Source: Streptomyces endocoffeicus
GTDB taxonomy: Bacteria > Actinomycetota > Actinomycetes > Streptomycetales > Streptomycetaceae
Assembly (NCBI RefSeq): GCF_016741935.1
Contig: NZ_JAERRG010000001.1
Location: 806,001 to 870,000, forward strand
Reading direction: 5' to 3'
DNA: 64,000 nucleotides
Part shown: positions 44,630-51,807 of the stretch, piece after piece
How the letters are laid out: the number at the start of each line of letters is the position of its first letter
Numbering within the stretch: the stretch's first letter is position 1
The notes under the pieces: generated by a model
Seen by the model: only the letters and a program-made list of their open reading frames with translations
Databases searched by the model: none
Told to the model about the DNA's origin: nothing
Made by a program: the position numbers and the translations under genes

Positions 44630-45325
44630 TCACGAGGGACGGGCACCCGGGCCACCGGGTGCCCGGTCCTCGTCCCGTGACTGGTCAACCCCGCCGCTAC
44701 CGCCCGGCGCGGCCGTGAGATAGCGGGTGATCATCGCGACGAGTTCGTTCTCCAGCCGCTCGGTGTCGATGGACTCGGGCGCCGCGATGAGCTGGTGGAC
44801 GAGGAGCTCGACCGTGGACACCACGAGCCGGGCGGCGACGTAGGTGTCCTCGACCCGGACCTCGGGATGGCGCTCGAGCAACTCCTGGGTGTAGGCGACC
44901 CGATCCCGCTCATGCCGGGCGATCTTCTCGAGCAACTCGGGTGACCGGGGCCCGTGTTCCATCATGACGCGGAGCAGCTGCGGGTCGTCCAGGTGATTCG
45001 CGATCACAGGGCGCGCGAAACCGCGGATGATCTCTTCCAGGGAGTCCGGTTCGTCCTCGTCCTGGCGGCTCCTGATGGCGTCACCCCCGGCGTCGAGGTG
45101 ACGGATCAGCAACTCGGCCAGGATCGCGTCCTTGTTCGGATAGTACTGATACAGCGAGCCGATCGAGATCCGGGCGCGCTCGGCGATGCGATTGGTGGTC
45201 CCGGCGGCATAGCCGTACTCGGCGAAAACGTGAGCAGCGGCGGTGAGGATGCGCTGCCGGGTGAGCTCGGCCCGGGCCTGGCGTGGCTGTTTACGTGGCT
45301 GAAGTCCGCGACGGCCGGTCGTCAT
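44630..45325 (-). CDS. TetR-family regulator
   Basis: 231 residues. The N-terminal helix-turn-helix (about 20-65) contains ILTAAAHVFAEYGYAAGTTNRIAERARISIGSLYQYYPNKD, a standard TetR domain; the C-terminal ligand domain has no recognisable signature. The ATG at 45325 has AGGAGG upstream. It is divergent from the FMN split-barrel gene, and the palindrome at 45370-45383 lies between them, suggesting control of that gene and autoregulation. Its last codons overlap a hairpin. Confidence 0.88.
   Translation of the reverse strand: MTTGRRGLQPRKQPRQARAELTRQRILTAAAHVFAEYGYAAGTTNRIAERARISIGSLYQYYPNKDAILAELLIRHLDAGGDAIRSRQDEDEPDSLEEIIRGFARPVIANHLDDPQLLRVMMEHGPRSPELLEKIARHERDRVAYTQELLERHPEVRVEDTYVAARLVVSTVELLVHQLIAAPESIDTERLENELVAMITRYLTAAPGGSGGVDQSRDEDRAPGGPGARPS
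44632..44673. terminator. Long hairpin overlapping the 3' end of the TetR gene
   Basis: GGGCACCCGG (44641-44650) and CCGGGTGCCC (44655-44664) form a perfect 10-bp stem with a 4-base loop, extended by ACGAGG/CCTCGT at 44632-44637 and 44668-44673 across a 3-base mismatch. It starts 22 bp after the asnB stop and lies inside the last codons of the convergent TetR gene. A likely terminator for asnB and perhaps for both. Confidence 0.65.
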
Positions 45326-45369
45326 GACACCTCCTGCGCAGCGCCCGTGAAAGCGAGTGGCGCGAGACC

Positions 45370-45383
45370 TGAGTAATTGCTCA
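45370..45383. promoter_or_regulatory. TetR operator candidate
   Basis: TGAGTAATTGCTCA is a 14-bp palindrome with one mismatched pair, in the 172-bp gap between the TetR gene and the divergent FMN split-barrel gene. An AT-rich patch here (AATTGCTCACAATAG) is likely to include promoter elements. The rest of the gap is plain GC-rich leader. Confidence 0.5.
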
Positions 45384-45497
45384 CAATAGTGCCATGAACT
45401 GCGGCGGAGCGGTGAGCCACCGTCGTCGGCAGGGAGGCGGGAGGCGACTGGCACGGGTCCCGCGCCCTCCGCTCCGCCCCTCCCGGAAGGAGTCCTC

Positions 45498-46127
45498 ATG
45501 ACGCAGACCAGCACACGCCCCCGGCGGTTGTCGCCGGCCGAGGTCCACGCCCTGCTCGGGGAGCCCGAGGCCATGGTCAAGGGCAAGATCCAGGACCATA
45601 TCGACGAGTACTTCCGCCTCTTCATCGCGCACTCCCCCTTCCTGTCCATGGCCACGGCGGACGCGGAGGGGCGCGCCGACTGCTCCCCCCGTGGCGACTA
45701 CCCGGGGTTCGTGAAGGTCCTCGACGACCACACGCTCGCGATTCCCGACCGCCCCGGCAACAAGATCGCCGACTCCTTCCGCAACCTCGCCGAGAACGAC
45801 GGGATCGGACTGCTCTTCCTCATCCCCGGGCTGCGGGAGACCCTGCGGGTCAACGGCCGCGCCTACCCCACCGACGACCCCGATGTGCTCGCCCGGATGC
45901 AGACCGAGGCCAAGGATCCGGTGCTGGCGATCGTCGTCGAGGTGGCGGAGGCGTACTTCCACTGTGGTCGCGCGCTCATCCGCTCCCGGCTGTGGGATCC
46001 GGCGAGCCAGGCCCTCGCCGACGAGATCCCGTCGGTCGGCGAGATCGCCGCCACCCAGTTCGGGATGGACATCGACCCGATGGCGCTCACCCACGCTCTC
46101 GAAGAGGGCTACCGGAAACTCTACTGA
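45498..46127 (+). CDS. Pyridoxamine-5'-phosphate-oxidase-like FMN split-barrel protein
   Basis: 209 residues. FLSMATADAEGRADCSPRGDYPGFVKVLDDHTLAIPDR is the FMN-binding split-barrel core of the group often annotated as PPOX-family proteins, with GNKIADSFRNLAEND after it. Members bind FMN or F420 and reduce or oxidise small molecules. GGAAGGAG precedes the ATG. It is followed after 23 bp by a phthalate-dioxygenase-reductase-like gene, so both probably take part in the same redox process under TetR control. Confidence 0.83.
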   Translation: MTQTSTRPRRLSPAEVHALLGEPEAMVKGKIQDHIDEYFRLFIAHSPFLSMATADAEGRADCSPRGDYPGFVKVLDDHTLAIPDRPGNKIADSFRNLAENDGIGLLFLIPGLRETLRVNGRAYPTDDPDVLARMQTEAKDPVLAIVVEVAEAYFHCGRALIRSRLWDPASQALADEIPSVGEIAATQFGMDIDPMALTHALEEGYRKLY

Positions 46128-46150
46128 CCACGGCACAAGGTGAATCAACG

Positions 46151-47059
46151 ATGCAACAGACCGTCGTCGACCACATCGAGCAGGTCGCCGAAGACGTCGT
46201 CTCCCTGGTCCTGCGGGGCGCCACCGGCCCGCTGGCGCTCTGGGAGCCGGGCGCCCATATCGACCTGGCGCTGCCGAACTGGCTGACCCGGCAGTACTCG
46301 CTGTGCGGAGACCCGGCGGACCGGGAGTCCTATCGCGTCGCCGTACGCCACGACCGCCTCAGCCGGGGTGGTTCGGAGTACATCCACCGGTTCCTGCGCC
46401 GGGGTCGCGCCCTCGATGTGTCGCTGCCCCGGAACCACTTCCCGCTGCTCCCCGCGCCGGAGTACCTCTTCCTCGCCGGCGGGATCGGCATCACCCCGAT
46501 CCTGCCGATGCTGCGGGCGGCGGCCACGTCGGACGTCCCGGCGTCGCTCGTGTACCTGGGGCAGTCGGTGGCGTCCATGCCCTTCGCCGACGAACTGCGC
46601 TCCTGCTACGGCGATCGGGTGCGGATCGTCGCCACGCGGCAGCAGGGCAGGCCGGACTTCGCCGCTCTGGCATCCGCGCTGAGCCCCGGTGCCGTGGTCT
46701 ACGCCTGCGGCCCCGGGCCGATGCTCGCCGCGGCGGAGGACGCGTTCCCCTCGGGGCGGCTGTACGCGGAGCGGTTCCGCCCGGCGCCCAGGTCGTTCGC
46801 GCCCAACACCGCGTTCGAGGCGGTGTGCGCCCGATCGGGGCGGACGGTTCAGGTGCCCGACGACGAGTCGCTGCTGGACGCCCTGACCCACGCCGGGTTC
46901 CCCGTGGCGTCCGGATGTCGCGAAGGCGTCTGCGGCAGCTGCGAAGTGGCCGTACTCGACGGCGAACCGGAGCACCGGGACGACATCGGCGCCCCCGCCG
47001 GCCGGATGTACGCCTGTGTGTCCCGCGCGGTGTCCCCGCGGCTCGTCGTGGACCTGTGA
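46151..47059 (+). CDS. PDR/VanB-type oxidoreductase (FMN, NADH, 2Fe-2S)
   Basis: 302 residues. Flavin site RQYSLCGD, NAD-binding GGIGITPILPML, and a C-terminal plant-type 2Fe-2S domain with CREGVCGSCEVAVL and a later Cys in YACVSRA. This order is that of phthalate dioxygenase reductase and VanB, which pass electrons from NADH to a Rieske oxygenase. No oxygenase is encoded next to it; the only Rieske protein in the window is 38 kb away. AAGGTGA precedes the ATG. Confidence 0.9.
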   Translation: MQQTVVDHIEQVAEDVVSLVLRGATGPLALWEPGAHIDLALPNWLTRQYSLCGDPADRESYRVAVRHDRLSRGGSEYIHRFLRRGRALDVSLPRNHFPLLPAPEYLFLAGGIGITPILPMLRAAATSDVPASLVYLGQSVASMPFADELRSCYGDRVRIVATRQQGRPDFAALASALSPGAVVYACGPGPMLAAAEDAFPSGRLYAERFRPAPRSFAPNTAFEAVCARSGRTVQVPDDESLLDALTHAGFPVASGCREGVCGSCEVAVLDGEPEHRDDIGAPAGRMYACVSRAVSPRLVVDL

Positions 47060-47099
47060 CCAGGCGGCGAGCGGCCTTCAACGCAACGCGAGGAACGAC

Positions 47100-47903
47100 A
47101 TGCTGCCCAAGACACGCACGCCCGAATCACGGCAAATGATCACGCTGGAGGTGCGCCGGAACACCCAGCTGACACCCGCCTTCTCGACCATCACACTCGG
47201 CGGACCCGAACTGGAGCGTCTGAAGCCGATGGGCTTCGACCAGATGGTGCGGCTGTTCTTCCCCCGCGAGGGGCAGAACGGGCTGAGGATGCCGAAGCTC
47301 TCCAGCAATGCGTGGATGGCGGAATTACTCCTCCTGCCGAAGTCACGCCGACCATGGGTGCGCAACTTCACCATCCGGCGCGCCCGGCCCGAACTCGGCG
47401 AGGTGGACATCGAGTTCGCCCTGCACGGCGACACCCCGGCCTCCACCTGGGCCCGGCACGCCCGGCCCGGGGACCCGGCGGGCATCTTCGACATGGGCAT
47501 GAGCTATCTGCCACCGGCCCATGCCGCATGGCAGCTGCTCGTCGGGGACGAGAGCGCCGTGCCGGCGATCCTCGCCATCCTCGAGGACGCCCCGGCGTCG
47601 CTGGTGGCGGAGGTCTTCCTGGAGGTGCCCGGGACCGCCGACATCCGCACGGACATCACCGCTCCCGAGGGCGTACGGGTGCGGTGGCTGGCCCGGGACG
47701 GCGCGGACACCCTGCCCGGCGGGCTGGCCCTCGACGCGGTCCGGACATCGTCCCCGCGACCGGGCCGGTTCTACACCTGGGTCGCCGGGGAAGCCGGACT
47801 GGCCACCGGGCTGCGCCGCCATCTGGTGCGCGACCGCGGCGTGCCGAAGCCGGACATCGCGTTCTTCGGCTACTGGCGGCACGGCCGCTCCAGCCCCGGT
47901 TGA
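47100..47903 (+). CDS. Siderophore-interacting-protein-like flavoprotein
   Basis: 267 residues. The FAD-binding domain has RNFTIRRARPELGEVDIEF, and the C-terminal NAD(P)H domain has LLVGDESAVPAILAIL and FYTWVAGEAGLATGLRRHL, the hallmark segments of SIP/ViuB-type reductases. Such proteins reduce ferric siderophores or other acceptors. It lacks an iron-uptake context here; together with the two upstream genes it makes a three-gene redox operon. It is convergent with the DJ-1/PfpI gene, 2 bp apart. Confidence 0.85.
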   Translation: MLPKTRTPESRQMITLEVRRNTQLTPAFSTITLGGPELERLKPMGFDQMVRLFFPREGQNGLRMPKLSSNAWMAELLLLPKSRRPWVRNFTIRRARPELGEVDIEFALHGDTPASTWARHARPGDPAGIFDMGMSYLPPAHAAWQLLVGDESAVPAILAILEDAPASLVAEVFLEVPGTADIRTDITAPEGVRVRWLARDGADTLPGGLALDAVRTSSPRPGRFYTWVAGEAGLATGLRRHLVRDRGVPKPDIAFFGYWRHGRSSPG

Positions 47904-47905
47904 GC

Positions 47906-48508
47906 TCACACCGGTGGCTTCGGGTCGTACTGGATGCCACGCCGCACCTGACGTGCGCGCTCCGCCGAGGCCAGCCTGGCGACCAGGTGAAGGGCCATGT
48001 CGATACCGGCCGAGACCCCCGCGGAGGTGATCAGGTCACCGTCGTCGACGAACCGGTCCTCGGGCCGTACGTCGATCGTCGGGTCGAGCTCGGCGAGCCG
48101 GTCCAGCGACGCCCAGTGCGTGGTCGCGGGCCGCCCGGTCAGCAGTCCGGCCGCCGCGTAGACCAGCGAGCCCGTGCACACGCTCGTCATCAGGGGCACG
48201 GATCGCCGCTGGGCCCGGACCCACTCCAGATGCCGGCCGTCCTCGAGCTGGGGCCGGGTCCCCTGGCCGCCGGGGTGCAGCAGCACATCCAGGGCGGGCA
48301 GGTCGGCCATCGCGTGATGGGCCGCTACGGTGAGCCCCTTCGCGCAGGTCACAGGGTTTCCATCGGCGGAGAAGCAGAACACCTGCCACCCGTCCTCGGC
48401 GAAATTGCGGGTCCAGTAGGACAGCACCTCCCATGGACCGATGGCGTCGAGCTCCTCCACGTCCGGGAACAGCAGGATCCCGATCTTCCGCGTGTCTTCC
48501 TGAGCCAT
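47906..48508 (-). CDS. DJ-1/PfpI-family protein (isonitrile-hydratase-like)
   Basis: 200 residues. ILLFPDVEELDAIGPWEVL at the start and SVCTGSLVYAAAG with the nucleophilic Cys elbow mark the DJ-1/ThiJ/PfpI superfamily. The later VDDGDLITSAGVSAGIDMALHLV is typical of isonitrile hydratase (InhA) and AraC-type amidase domains. No DNA-binding domain is attached. It could hydrate an isonitrile or act as a glyoxalase-like stress protein. The ATG at 48508 is used; an in-frame TTG four codons earlier is less likely. Confidence 0.8.
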   Translation of the reverse strand: MAQEDTRKIGILLFPDVEELDAIGPWEVLSYWTRNFAEDGWQVFCFSADGNPVTCAKGLTVAAHHAMADLPALDVLLHPGGQGTRPQLEDGRHLEWVRAQRRSVPLMTSVCTGSLVYAAAGLLTGRPATTHWASLDRLAELDPTIDVRPEDRFVDDGDLITSAGVSAGIDMALHLVARLASAERARQVRRGIQYDPKPPV

Positions 48509-48616
48509 GCCGCGATCCAATCAGACCCTTCCCCGCTCGGCCACGGATTTCACGAGGAGGGGGGCGAGGCCGCCGTTCGATGTCGGCGGCCTCGCGCCAT
48601 CGCGATGTGCTCGCGG

Positions 48617-49039
48617 TCAGTACGCCACCGGACGGTTCTCCCGCGCCCAGAGCTGTTCGGCTTCGCTGCGCGAGGGAGGGGGCCACATCCCGTCGATCAT
48701 CCAGAGATCCCGGGGCGTCTCGTCGACATGGAACTCGCAGTGCAGCCCGCGGTCCCGGGTGTGCGGGGCCAGCAGGCGGTTGAGCCCCTCGGTGCCCTTC
48801 TTCCGCACCTCGGGGTCCGTCGGGTGGCGCGCGATGTGCTCGACCACGACCCGGACGGTGTTGTCCGACGGCTCCCCGCCGACCAGGAACGAGGACTCGG
48901 GAACCTCGTGGAAAAGGGTGACGACGTAGAACTTCGGCAGACCGACCCGGGTGTAGTACTCCGTGACGTCCGCGGCGAATCGCCGCTTCTGCTCCGCGGA
49001 GTAGGCGTCGACCGGATGGTAGACGTGCCACAGGGGCAT
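48617..49039 (-). CDS. Tautomerase-superfamily protein (cis-CaaD-like)
   Basis: 140 residues starting Met-Pro-Leu-Trp-His; after Met removal Pro1 would be the catalytic base, as in 4-oxalocrotonate tautomerase and cis-3-chloroacrylate dehalogenase. The length and LWHVYHPVDAYSAEQKRRFAAD fit the cis-CaaD group. An Arg falls at position 70 as in cis-CaaD, but other catalytic positions (73, 103, 114) do not appear to match, so dehalogenase activity is doubtful. It lies between the DJ-1-like and SDR genes. It may tautomerise a keto-acid. Confidence 0.78.
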   Translation of the reverse strand: MPLWHVYHPVDAYSAEQKRRFAADVTEYYTRVGLPKFYVVTLFHEVPESSFLVGGEPSDNTVRVVVEHIARHPTDPEVRKKGTEGLNRLLAPHTRDRGLHCEFHVDETPRDLWMIDGMWPPPSRSEAEQLWARENRPVAY

Positions 49040-49103
49040 TGCTCTCTCCTTCAGGACGAGTGAAGTCGAACGGCGGTGACGAGCGGCTGTCGGCGGCGAG
49101 CGG

Positions 49104-49805
49104 TCAGCGTCCGAGGACCAGGGTGAGGCCCTCCACCGGCCCGGCGAGCGCCGCCTTCATCTGCCGGGTCACGGCGTCGACCAGCACCTCGTTGCCGCCG
49201 CTCTCGACGCCGTCCAGGGCCGCCTCCACGACCTCGGCCGGGGAGATCTTCTGACTCGGTATCCCGGCGGCCATGTCGGTGTCGGCGAGCCCGAGGTGCA
49301 CCCCGACCACCTGGGTTCCCTGCTCCGCCAGCTCGATGCGGAGAGAGTTCGTGATCGACCACAGGGCGGCCTTCGAGGCGCCGTAGGCGGCCGCGCCGGC
49401 GCCCCAGGACAGCACGGAGTGCATGTCGACCAGCGCGCCGCCGCCCCGCGCGGCGAGGACCGGGGCGAACGCACGGGCCATCCGGAGGGGCCCGAAGACG
49501 TTCGTTTCGAACGTGGCCACCACATCGGCCATGTCCGCCGTCAGCAGCGGCGAGGGCAGGAGCACTCCCGCGTTGTTGATGACGATGTCCACATCCGTGG
49601 CCCGATCGGCGAGAGCGGCGACCGCGTCCGCGTCGTTGACATCGAGGGAAACGGCCTCCACCCGCGGGTCCTCGCTGAGGCTGGGCTTTCGCGCCGTCGC
49701 GTAGACCTTCGCCGCTCCGCGCCGGAGCAGTGCCTCCACATACGCCTTGCCGATGCCACGTTGACCTCCGGTCACCAGCACCACGGAACCATCGATCGCA
49801 ACCAT
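49104..49805 (-). CDS. Short-chain dehydrogenase/reductase
   Basis: 233 residues. TGGQRGIGKAYVEALL is the cofactor loop, then NNAGVLL and the catalytic Ser in MHSVLSWGAGAAAYGASKAAL with Tyr-x-x-x-Lys. The rest is compact, without the C-terminal extension of many SDRs. AAGGAGG precedes the ATG at 49805. It is divergent from the TetR gene at 50033 across a region with 9-bp repeats and an operator-like palindrome, so this TetR probably controls it. Substrate unknown. Confidence 0.85.
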   Translation of the reverse strand: MVAIDGSVVLVTGGQRGIGKAYVEALLRRGAAKVYATARKPSLSEDPRVEAVSLDVNDADAVAALADRATDVDIVINNAGVLLPSPLLTADMADVVATFETNVFGPLRMARAFAPVLAARGGGALVDMHSVLSWGAGAAAYGASKAALWSITNSLRIELAEQGTQVVGVHLGLADTDMAAGIPSQKISPAEVVEAALDGVESGGNEVLVDAVTRQMKAALAGPVEGLTLVLGR

Positions 49806-49820
49806 GTCGGGCCTCCTTGT

Positions 49821-49865
49821 CGGACCTGTCGGATCTGTCAGACCTGCCGGACTTGACGGATCTGT
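49821..49865. repeat. Five 9-bp tandem repeats in an SDR leader
   Basis: Degenerate copies of CGGATCTGT start at 49821, 49830, 49839, 49848 and 49857. They lie in the 5' leader of the leftward SDR gene, between its ribosome site and the putative TetR operator. In one frame they read as repeated Ser/Pro-Asp-Leu, but no start supports a protein. Possibly slippage-derived; effect on expression unknown. Confidence 0.8.
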
Positions 49866-49931
49866 CGAATCGCGCGCACGAACCGGCAGGGACGACGGCC
49901 CAGGAGGCCGCGGCCCAGCGGCGCGCTGGAA

Positions 49932-49951
49932 TAGATTATTAGCATCATCTA
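49932..49951. promoter_or_regulatory. TetR operator candidate between SDR and TetR genes
   Basis: TAGAT (49932-49936) and ATCTA (49947-49951) are inverted repeats with internal AT pairs (49938-49939 and 49944-49945), making a 20-bp imperfect palindrome in a short AT-rich patch. It lies 80 bp upstream of the TetR ATG and 127 bp from the SDR start, the expected place for a shared operator. Confidence 0.5.
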
Positions 49952-50032
49952 AAATGGGCCGCAAATATCATCGACGCGGTACCGGCATCCGGTACCCCAG
50001 TCCGGCACCACACGCAGAAGGAAGTACCGCCC

Positions 50033-50662
50033 ATGCCCCGAGCATCCCGAGCCGAGGCCGAACGCCACCGCGAGCAGGTGATCGCGGCCACCGCGAAGCT
50101 GGTGCGCACCCACGGCGCCGACAAGGTGAGCGTGCCGCAGGCGATGGCGGCGGCAGGTCTGACCCACGGCGGCTTCTACCGCCACTTCGCCTCGAAGGAC
50201 GACCTGGTCGCCCAGGCGTGCTCGGCCGCGTTCGCCGAACGCCTCGCCGACATGGAGAAACCCCCCGAGGGCGAGGACACCAGCGGCGCCCGGGCCGCTT
50301 TCCTGGCCGCCTATCTGTCCGCCCCGCACCGCGACAACCCCGGGCTGGGATGCGCCGCCGCGGCGCTGGCGGTGGACGCCGCGCACGCGGAGCCCGGTGA
50401 CCCGCTCAAGGGGGCGTACATCGAGGGTGTGCGCAAGCTGATCGGCGGGATGGAGCGCAACGCGAGGACGTCCGGCGACACGGCGGCCGACGAGGAGTCC
50501 GTTCTCGTCGAACTGTCCACCATGGTCGGGGCGTTGGTGCTGTCGCGGGCCTGCGCGGGAGACGATCTGTCGGACCGCGTCCTGACCGCGGTGCGCGACC
50601 ACGTCCTCGCCGCGTACGAGCACACCCCTGACGGGAAGGACGCGTCCGGCACCGGCGAGTGA
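50033..50662 (+). CDS. TetR/AcrR-family regulator
   Basis: 209 residues. HTH segment QVIAATAKLVRTHGADKVSVPQAMAAAGLTHGGFYRHFASKDDLV is typical of TetR repressors of the SDR-linked group that controls stress or xenobiotic-responsive dehydrogenases. The ligand domain carries AALAVDAAHAEPGDPLKGAY. AAGGAAG precedes the ATG. It is divergent from the SDR at 49104. The end is separated from the convergent PfkB gene by 86 bp containing a 17-bp tandem repeat. Confidence 0.9.
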   Translation: MPRASRAEAERHREQVIAATAKLVRTHGADKVSVPQAMAAAGLTHGGFYRHFASKDDLVAQACSAAFAERLADMEKPPEGEDTSGARAAFLAAYLSAPHRDNPGLGCAAAALAVDAAHAEPGDPLKGAYIEGVRKLIGGMERNARTSGDTAADEESVLVELSTMVGALVLSRACAGDDLSDRVLTAVRDHVLAAYEHTPDGKDASGTGE

Positions 50663-50683
50663 AACGCGCTCACGTCAGGGGTT

Positions 50684-50717
50684 CGGACCCATCCGGTGCC
50701 CGGACCCATCTGGTGCC
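50684..50717. repeat. 17-bp tandem duplication between convergent genes
   Basis: CGGACCCATCCGGTGCC (50684-50700) is followed directly by a copy with one changed base (50701-50717). It lies in the 86 bp between the TetR and PfkB gene ends. No coding or terminator role is evident. Confidence 0.75.
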
Positions 50718-50748
50718 CGATCCCGCTGACGGCGGGCCCGGGCGCGGA

Positions 50749-51807
50749 CTACCGTCCGAGCGCCGAGGACAGCCGCGCCGCGAGCGGCTCGCCGTCGAGG
50801 AAGTCCAGCAGCTCGCCAGCGGTCGGCCCGGTGGCGGGGCCGTGGCGGGTGACCGCGAAGGCGGCCGCCGCGTTGGCGCCCCGTACGGCGCCGCTCAGGT
50901 CCAGCCCGTGGCCGAGGAGGGCCAGGAACGCTCCCGTATGGGCGTCGCCCGCGCCATTGCTGTCGACCGCGGTCACCTGGCGGCCGGGGATGTGCGCGGG
51001 CTCGCCGCCGGGCGGGACCAGCCAGCATCCGTCCGCGTCGGCCCGCAGCAGCACACCGGTGCGCGGGCCCAGCCGGGCGGCGAGCGCCGCCGCGGCCTCC
51101 CGGGCGTCGTCCCGGCCGGTCAGCAGCCGCCCCTCGCGCTGGTTGCAGCTGACCCAGTCGCAGCGCGCCAGAACGGGCTCCAGCACCTCCTCCGGGATCT
51201 GGTCGGCCAGCGGGCCCGGGTCGAGGAAGACCCGGGTGTGCTCCGGCAGCCGTGCCACGAGCGAGGCCAGAACCGGGCCGTTCACCGGGTAGGCGAGCCC
51301 GTATCCGGAGATCTGCACCAGGTCGCCGGGGCGCAGCGCGGCGAGCACGGCCGTCGCGTGGGCCTCGCTCAGCCGGGCCTCGGCGCCGAGGCTGGTGGCG
51401 AAGGTGCGCTCGCCACCGCCGTCGACGAAGGCCACGCAGAATCCGGTGTCCTCCTCCGTGAGAGGAGGCAGCGGCACCTCGATGCCTTCCCGGGCGAGGT
51501 CCGCCCGCACCCGGTCGCCGAACGGCCCGGTGCCATGGGCACCCGCGTACACGGCCGGCAGGCCCAGGCGGCGGGCGGCGGTGAGGACGTTGAATCCGCC
51601 GCCCGTGGTGAGGGTGGTGTCCCGCGAGATGATGTCGCCGCCCCGCTCGGGCAGTGCGGGCACCCGCATCACCAGGTCGACGATGGCGTTGCCGAGCAGC
51701 ACCAGCCGACCGCCCGTGGCCTCGCCGGAGGCGCCGGGGACGCTGTCGCGGGAGGCGCCGGGGACGCCGTCGTGGGAGGCGCCGGGGACGCCGTCGTGGC
51801 CGGTCAT
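50749..51807 (-). CDS. PfkB-family carbohydrate/nucleoside kinase
   Basis: 352 residues of the ribokinase family. LVLLGNAIVDLVMRVPALPERGGD is the first signature region and VDSNGAGDAHTGAFLA, with the catalytic Asp of GAGD, is the second. Substrate could be ribose, a nucleoside or pseudouridine. The ATG overlaps the stop of the NCS1 permease (51804-51807). Residues 4-27 consist of three octapeptide repeats ending Val-Pro-Gly-Ala-Ser, encoded by a 24-bp tandem repeat, likely a disordered leader. Co-transcribed with the permease and ADP-ribosylglycohydrolase. Confidence 0.88.
   Translation of the reverse strand: MTGHDGVPGASHDGVPGASRDSVPGASGEATGGRLVLLGNAIVDLVMRVPALPERGGDIISRDTTLTTGGGFNVLTAARRLGLPAVYAGAHGTGPFGDRVRADLAREGIEVPLPPLTEEDTGFCVAFVDGGGERTFATSLGAEARLSEAHATAVLAALRPGDLVQISGYGLAYPVNGPVLASLVARLPEHTRVFLDPGPLADQIPEEVLEPVLARCDWVSCNQREGRLLTGRDDAREAAAALAARLGPRTGVLLRADADGCWLVPPGGEPAHIPGRQVTAVDSNGAGDAHTGAFLALLGHGLDLSGAVRGANAAAAFAVTRHGPATGPTAGELLDFLDGEPLAARLSSALGR
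51727..51798. repeat. Three 24-bp tandem repeats in the start of the PfkB gene
   Basis: Copies at 51727-51750, 51751-51774 and 51775-51798 differ by only a few bases. Because the unit is a multiple of three, copy number could change without disturbing the frame. They encode the octapeptide repeat at the N-terminus of the kinase and lie next to the overlap with the permease stop, so copy number could also alter translational coupling. Confidence 0.9.

Noticed and set aside
48617..49039. cis-3-chloroacrylate dehalogenase
   Set aside because: Pro1 and Arg70 fit, but other catalytic positions do not, so only membership of the tautomerase superfamily is claimed.
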